DNA of 64,000 nucleotides, from contig CM060922.1 in NCBI GenBank assembly GCA_030737875.1, positions 761,309,603 through 761,373,602 on the forward strand, given 5' to 3'. This DNA is from Allium sativum. Its lineage: Eukaryota; Streptophyta; Magnoliopsida; Asparagales; Amaryllidaceae. The notes beneath the pieces were generated by a model. That model saw only the letters and a list, made by a program, of their open reading frames with translations, did no database searches and had not been told where the DNA came from. A program made the position numbers and the translations under genes. Numbering within the stretch: position 1 is the stretch's first letter; every line of letters starts with the position of its first letter. Shown piece by piece: positions 57,801-64,000 of this stretch.

Positions 57801-60460
57801 CCAATTCCCTTTTATAATTCTATTAGTTTCCAAAACTATATTTAATCCATAAAGTTCTTTATTTACTTCTTATTATTTCCATTAAGTATTTTAACCAAAA
57901 ACGGTCTTTTATACTTCTATATAACTGTTAATAATTTTATACAGAAGTTCCTTATTTAATTTTCAAATATCTCCTTTTATAAAATCCATTTTATTTTATA
58001 AAATTCTATAAATTCAATATCCACTTCACGATTTCCTTTATTATTAAATCCTTTGATTTTATATAAATATTTTTATTTCAATATACACTTTGAAAATTCC
58101 ATTTTTATATTCCAGTATCACTTATGGTACTAAAATACCAAATCAAAAGGGTCAATCATCATACAAATACACATAATCAATAACAAATTATATACCACAT
58201 TATATATCACAATATATGAAAAACAGTATTATAAATATTGAGGAATCTAGTTGGATCTCTTAACCTGTTTCCCTGCATCACAGATGTTAATCACATAAAT
58301 TAATATCAGTTTCATATCAATATGAAGTTGTATAACAAATGAACTCAATATTTTAAATGACAACTTATATATATAACTATATATATATATTATCTCAACC
58401 AATTATCGACAATTCATACAAATAATTATCACACACAACATTCAATCATTTTTAACAATTCTAAAATACGTTTATAAAAACTGGCAGAGTTAGTGAATTT
58501 CACTCACATTGGTTGATTTATCGTTAAATAACGATAACTGTCGTTGATTCGGATCAAGCACTTTATTTCACTATAAAATAGAGATGAGCTCCAAATCACC
58601 CTCAATCAGTTCCACTGCGTAGCCCTCGTCCATATGATCCCAAAGGATCTTGTTTTGCTGAATTCGGATAATGTATGATGAAGTTATACATTATACAAGC
58701 TTGTACTATTTTTAATTAGAATAAATTAAATTTCCTTTTATATATAATTGGGCTTAACCTTTAACTCTTGGCCTAAACCAGCATGACACAGTACTGCCAT
58801 CTTCCTTATTCACGCATTTGAATATCAGCTGCTCCTCACCATTGCCATTTCCGACTATTTCTTCTTCCATACCTCACTCCACACTCCATCGTTCTTCAAA
58901 CCAAAATCGCCATTATTCTCCTCCTCAACTCCTCTTCCTCCTCGTACCTGCCACAAAACACTCGATCATCTCTATCGAAATGCGTCGATGACTCCCCAGT
59001 GCGGCTCCAATGAAGACAGCGACAACTTTCATTGCCGAATCCACCCAAAAACCCCTAAACGAACCTCCTTCATACGAAAAACATAAGTATAAACTCCAAA
59101 CCTCAAATCAAAGCTTCAACAATTCAAATTAACTAACCCTAGCTCACGACAACTTATTTCCAGCGAACAACAGTGTTGTCGAACACGCTGAAACCCTTAC
59201 TCACTTGAAGCTCTAACATCCAGGAGTGCAAAGATATAAATCTTGTGATTTTTAGATTTTTACTGAATTTGTTTTGATTTTCCAAAGTAAAAAATTTCAT
59301 ATTTTGGTTTCTCAGAAAAGGGTGGCGGCTAAAATATATTGACCACTGTAAAAATAATCTAGGTTAGGAAAAGGTCATTGTGTATTCATAGGATAGGGAA
59401 ATGATTTGTTTTACTGATTATCTTATTAAATTTTAATCAATCATTATATGTATTTATGGTTCAAAAATACGCGTTATCACATACGATATCCAAAAATCAT
59501 GAAAATGGGCATACAGCTATAGTTTGATATTACGGACCCAACGAAACTTGTTTCATCGAATTTCGAGTCCAAGCTCACACAACATATTTTTAAAGTCAAA
59601 TTATTGACTGTTTTTCACATTAAAATCCCGTACGGCTACATACTGACTCTAAAAATCACAAAAATTGAAATCTAGCAATAATTCAATATTCCGGATCGAA
59701 CAAAATTAATTTTTCGAAAACGGAGTTCATTTGCAAAAATCACTACTTTTAAGGCTCTAAATAAACCATTTAAATATTAATATATTTAAAAACAATTTAA
59801 TTTAATATTAATAAATTAATATTATCATACATATTCACATAGAATATCATACAGCTCCAAAATATACATATCTGATTTATAACTTCATATTCTTAAATCC
59901 ATGTTAAATCGATATTCCACATATATTAAAAATCTATTTATAATATAAATAAATCGTTATAAATTATAAACGAATTCTATAGCTATTTTTTGAAAATTTG
60001 ATTTGATCATAACTCAAAATCTACACGACGAAATCTAATTTTTCTCTTTCATTAGAAAAATATCATTCAATAGATTCGAACGTTTCTTGTTTCACAGAAA
60101 TCCGACTTAAAACGGATTCTGTATATTCAATTAAAGTTCAAAACTCCATATTACGAACTATAACGCCATTTCAAGCTCGATTATAATTATATTATAAACC
60201 ATACGTTCAAATTTGCTATTATAAATAAATTCGTTAATATAATTCAATTCCAAACTGAAATAACTCTTTAAATAATCGGATTCACACAATATTGCGAATT
60301 CCACTATTTTCGACTATTTCGGAAATAAATATATTATTCTATTATTTATATTAATTAAATATTCAATATTATTTAATTAAAAAACCATTTAAATCTCTAA
60401 TTCACTATTTAAATGATTAAATAAAATAATTAGTATACTGTATAAATACGGGACGTTACA
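54866..60460 (-). repeat. LARD 3' LTR (left copy), 5.6 kb
   Basis: 5595 bp, very AT-rich, with a repeat array at 56940-57175 and a GC-richer patch near 58800-59230. Frames longer than 60 codons here (for example 55393-55647 minus) have no recognisable domain. The flanking target copy is expected to be CCTCT (54861-54865); the mate lies outside the window. Confidence 0.85.
56940..57175. repeat. TTCGAATAA-type tandem repeat in the LARD LTR
   Basis: About eight imperfect units of roughly 30 bp (CTCTTTCGAATAAACTATATTCGATAA pattern in shorter pieces: CTTTCGAATAA and TATTCGATAA). Each unit is self-complementary through TTCGAA and ATTCGAT. Confidence 0.75.
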
Positions 60461-60496
60461 TTCTCCCCCCCTTAAAATAATTTCGTCCACGAAATT
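60461..60496 (-). promoter_or_regulatory. LARD polypurine tract and adjacent palindrome
   Basis: The plus strand reads TTCTCCCCCCC right after the LTR end, so the minus strand has GGGGGGGAGAA before the LTR start. AATTTCGT-CC-ACGAAATT (60479-60496) is an 8-bp stem with a 2-nt loop, in the same place as the Tekay stem-loops. Confidence 0.8.
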
Positions 60497-61895
60497 GCTA
60501 AGGTAGAAAACAAACCCTATTAACTAGGTTAAAATTTTTGTTTACTTCTTAACTCCAGTTTCACTGAACTAATTTATTTTAACTAAATTATTAATTCATT
60601 TCTATTAACAACAATTTTCAGAAATTCTGAAGGCTCAACCGGTACAACTACAACTCACCTCTCTAGGCCGTTTCCAATCCAAAAGAAAATCAAACAGCCA
60701 AGCGGCTTGCCAAACAGGCTCATAAAATCACCAAACTCAATATAAACTATAAACTTGTACCTTTTTGTTGGGCATACAACTCTTCCACATTCATCTTCTA
60801 TTAATTCAGCATATACCAGTGCCATCCCAATCGATTTATCCTCAACACAATTATTCGCTTATACCCAAACCAAACCTCATTTCAACTCGAGTTCCATTCT
60901 CGATTCCATATCTTGATTTACTAAACCAAATCTATTTCAACTCCTTATCTCACAAATCCAATGTGTCTCGATATCATTCTAATCCAATTCAATTTCAATT
61001 ACCAATTAACTGGCTTTATCTTAATTCCAAATTGCTTTTGCAAATCCTTTTACAATTTGTTTTTCATTCAAACAGTCTCTACATGGGAGTTTTAAACAAC
61101 TTAGTCTTTTCTAATACCAAATATTCATTTCCGAATATAAAAACAACTCTTTTTTCCAAAATAATTCAAAAATAATCTCTTTGGTGGTAATCCATCACTT
61201 AGAAACTCGAAAATGAATACCGATGATGTTGCGCAGTCATCATCGGAATTATTTTCCAACGACCAAAGTGAGTTCAATACTATATTACTTTTCAAAATTC
61301 ACACTTAAACAATTCCATTTTGAAATATATTCCAAAATACCCTTCTCAATGTTTGTAAAATAATTTAAAATCTACCAAGATTTTAAAATTCTCGTATATT
61401 TAATCCAAATTCATTTATAAACAATTTTCCAACTTTTAGGAATTTTAATTCCTATTCTGATTTTAATTTCATATTTAATTCATTTCATTACACTTGTACG
61501 ACTTTAATTTGGTTATATATAACCAACTCAATTTTAATCGTATTCGATTAATATAACAACCAACACATCCAATATACTTAATAATCCGAATATTAATCAT
61601 TCTTTTATATCAAAATATAATATGGGTAAAATTATTTCATTTACCCTCCTTTCAAACCATACTGTGTCAGTTCATCGTATTCAAGTGTTTTAAAACCCTA
61701 TTGATACAGTGGATCAAACTGATCGATCAGAATTCATAAACCACCCAACCAATAAATCTCCACAATATAAAAATTATTTTTATATCAAATAACAAATACG
61801 CGCTCATATATATACACTCAAACTCAATCTAGGGTATCGCTAACCCCAGCTCTACTGAATCACGCCACAGAGCCAAGGTAATCACTTAACCTTCA
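60497..61895 (-). other. LARD internal region, non-coding
   Basis: About 1.4 kb of AT-rich sequence. The 136-codon plus-strand frame at 60765-61175 is antisense to the element and has no domain, so I treat it as chance. A CCGATGATG/CATCATCGG inverted pair lies near 61220-61247. Confidence 0.65.
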
Positions 61896-61907
61896 GCTCT
61901 GATACCA
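61896..61907 (-). other. LARD primer binding site
   Basis: The minus strand reads TGGTATCAGAGC one base after the 5' LTR end. Confidence 0.92.
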
Positions 61908-61908
61908 C

Positions 61909-63384
61909 TGTAATGAACAGGGATTTTTGACCTAGAAAATCAACATGCAAACCGTGTCAACTATTCCAGAATCGAACATTCCAGAACATTAATAGAAAGA
62001 AGTTAGAGGGTGAGAAATAGACAAGATATAAAATTAAAATAGAAGAGGAAGAACATAACAACAGAATCAGAGTAACATGAATCTCACAGCGGAACGAATA
62101 AAATATAGTATACAACATAACTTTGAAACATAAATCTATATTAGTATATTAGAGTACAACACTTATATCACAGAACCTGCTCCAAGCTCCTTCTAGTATA
62201 TCTGTAAATCCCGACTACTTGACTGCCAGTACAAAATTAGGCACCCAAGAGTTTAGGGAAAACAAAAAAAAGTAAACTCTGGGTCAGTCATGTGACTGGT
62301 GTGAGTATACTCCAACCATTTGTTTAACTTTTAAAATCTTTTTAAAAGAAAGAATAATCGTAAGACCGATCCACACATAAACACATATGGTGTTTACCTT
62401 ATGATAACCCAAAACATTCTTTTAAAAATCCATAGTCTTCTGATATTATAATAATGTCTAAATTAAATAAATAGCAATCTAGTGGAACGCTTTCATCTCA
62501 CGTTCCACTTATATAATATATAATAAAAAACCGCAGGCGCTTATTTGGTAATGGATTCCTACTAGCATGGTATGGGACCACCTTCCGATAGTATATCTCT
62601 AGAGAGGAATACACCGGGTTCAACAAGAACATCCTGTAACCCAGGCTAAACATGATCGGTCACTCATTTCGCTTGAGTATACCGAATGTATTATCACCAA
62701 TGGTTAGGATCAGCAACCGTTACCCAAAAGGGTCAGCATCAAAATAGGTCAAAGAAGGAAATGAAATTCCTCTAGATCAGGTGACAATACACCCTATTTG
62801 TGAGCTACCCACTTAGTCATGCGACCTACTCGATTTTTACCATTTCCTGGTTATGAGGCTTGAGGCCACGCTTATCTCTGATAGATTACACATTTATTCA
62901 TTTTGAATGTCACATCGTCATACCCGCCAAATCACAAATTGATTTCTCCAAAAATACTACGGGTATACAGCTAAGAGAAACGAATTCCTCCACCACCAAA
63001 CATAAATACGTTTGAAGAGATCTACATACGCGATCTATTAAATATACTATGTCAGACATTCTTCCATATAGGTTGTCCTAAGACTGGACACACCGAAGGC
63101 ACTATTCTGTAAACCCATCTTAGGCAATTTCTACCTAGGATTTGCCAAAACAACCCTTGCATAAACTTCGTCTTCAATTATCTTTACTATATTTGGTTCG
63201 CAACGCTAATACCCATAAGGGAGTGGTTTTAAGATAATAAATCTGATCCCGGTCTCTCCTTATTGACGACGTAAAAATGGTCAAAGTTTTGATAGTCGGT
63301 TATTTAACTATCAAAGGAAATCATCCATACACACAACGATCTTATTTCCAAATGGAAATGTGATCGATCAATCATCACATTTTT
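61909..63384 (-). repeat. LARD 5' LTR (right copy), partial
   Basis: This copies 54866 to about 56385 with scattered substitutions and a ~35-bp deletion near 62172. It is cut at 63384 by the next LTR. The rest is outside the window. Confidence 0.88.
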
Positions 63385-64000
63385 TGTGACGACCCCAAAC
63401 TTCCATAGTACGAAAGAAAGGATAATCATAGGAGCATAACATAATTACAATAATAACATATCTCATATAATAGCGTAACACATAAATCATTGCAGCGGAA
63501 ATGGAAATGTCATCACAACATAACATCATAGACATCAGAGTACGCAGTTACAGGATACACTTAGCCAAAATAGAAGTTTCAGCAAAGAAAGAAATAAGTC
63601 TCAACTCCTCCAAATACATCAAAGACAAAAATGTCTATATGTCTCAAGAAGAAATAAAAAAGATAAAAGAAAAGGGTTCTTCATCTTCTTCCTTAGCAAG
63701 CTCCAGGCCAGAAAGCATCCATACCTAAAACCTGTCATTTGGCTGCCTGTATGGAAAGAGGGCACCCGAGTTTGCAAAGTGAAACAAACTACGAGTCAGT
63801 CATGGGACTGGTATGAGAAATCTTTCTTAACTAACAATATGGCTAATCACAGGACCATGCCGCTAACGCAGAACGGGTTTACTCCATTGGATTGCCAGTG
63901 CATATGTTTAATAGATTTTTATTTAAAAATAATGCAATACTTTTTAGAAAATGAAATCATTATAAGACTCAAGTCCCATCACAGAATGCAACGCAAACCG
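63385..64000 (-). mobile_element. Second LTR of the TGTRACGACCC family, partial
   Basis: TGTGACGACCCC and the following bases are the reverse complement of the right end of the solo LTR (38822 leftward), including TTGCAGCGGAAA and the GAGTACGCAGT region. So the same family is inserted here in opposite orientation. The expected target copy is ATTTT (63380-63384). Frame 63501-63728 is not a gene: it is the antisense of LTR sequence. Confidence 0.85.

Larger units (their letters stand above)
54866..63384 (-). mobile_element. LARD-type non-autonomous LTR element with 5.6-kb LTRs
   Basis: The left LTR 54866-60460 starts TGTAACGAACCGG and ends GGACGTTACA. The second LTR starts at 61909 and matches the first from its left end (GACCTAGAAAAT, CTATTCCAGAAT and onward), cut at 63384 by another insertion. 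The primer site (61896-61907, minus strand) and polypurine tract (60461-60475) fix the minus orientation. The interior is only about 1.45 kb and non-coding. It fits the LARD class of large non-autonomous LTR elements. The sequence around its polypurine tract is Tekay-like. Confidence 0.85.

Noticed and set aside
60765..61175. 136-codon plus-strand frame in the LARD interior
   Set aside because: It is antisense to the element, has no domain or biased composition beyond AT-rich sequence, and no relative to compare.
63501..63728. 75-codon Lys/Ser-rich frame near the right edge
   Set aside because: The sequence is the reverse complement of the solo-LTR end at about 38480-38710; it is LTR sequence, not a gene.

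Overview
The window looks like plant nuclear DNA, most likely from a eudicot with a large, repeat-rich genome. I find no intact host gene. Almost everything between 1 and about 53,500 is one nest of transposable elements, and 54,866-64,000 is a second nest. The evidence is structural: LTR ends of the TG...CA type, primer binding sites complementary to initiator tRNA-Met, polypurine tracts, 3-5 bp target duplications, and reading frames that resume across insertions. All alignments were done by eye.

First nest, from outside in. The oldest visible layer is a minus-strand Ty1/copia relic (copia-2, 40,664-41,909, continuing past 53,500). A second, plus-strand copia element (copia-1) was inserted into the copia-2 protease region; only the end of its 5' LTR (22,158), its gag/protease pieces and its 3' LTR (to 40,663) are here. 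The copia-1 5' LTR was then hit by a SIRE/Maximus-like gag-only element with 3.3-kb LTRs. That element is now a three-LTR tandem array (LTR-internal-LTR-internal-LTR, 1-22,157). Its third LTR carries a 4.3-kb CACTA-type DNA transposon (16,585-20,903, TSD TGT), which holds an antisense fragment of a host organellar-type histidyl-tRNA synthetase gene with one intron kept. The copia-1 gag was separately hit by a 4.8-kb solo LTR (22,589-38,822, TSD AATTA). That solo LTR was later split by a young Ty3/gypsy Tekay-type chromovirus (gypsy-1, minus strand, 24,991-36,413, TSD ATGAA), whose gag-pol is broken by only one frameshift and one stop. The copia-2 LTR was split by an older, degraded Tekay relative (gypsy-2, plus strand, 41,910-53,495, TSD AGTAT).

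Second nest. 54,866-63,384 is a minus-strand non-autonomous LTR element (LARD type) with a 5.6-kb LTR and only 1.45 kb of non-coding interior. Its second LTR is cut at 63,385 by another LTR of the same family as the solo LTR, in opposite orientation.

No element here is fully autonomous as read. The SIRE-like array has gag but no pol, the LARD has no coding capacity, and the CACTA element has no recognisable transposase body. Each would depend on relatives elsewhere. Most interesting for follow-up: the captured HisRS fragment; a tandem pair of LTR hairpins with compensatory stem changes and a conserved 35-nt loop in both Tekay subfamilies; a stem-loop next to the polypurine tract shared by the two Tekay elements and the LARD; and a G-box palindrome cluster in the SIRE-like LTR.
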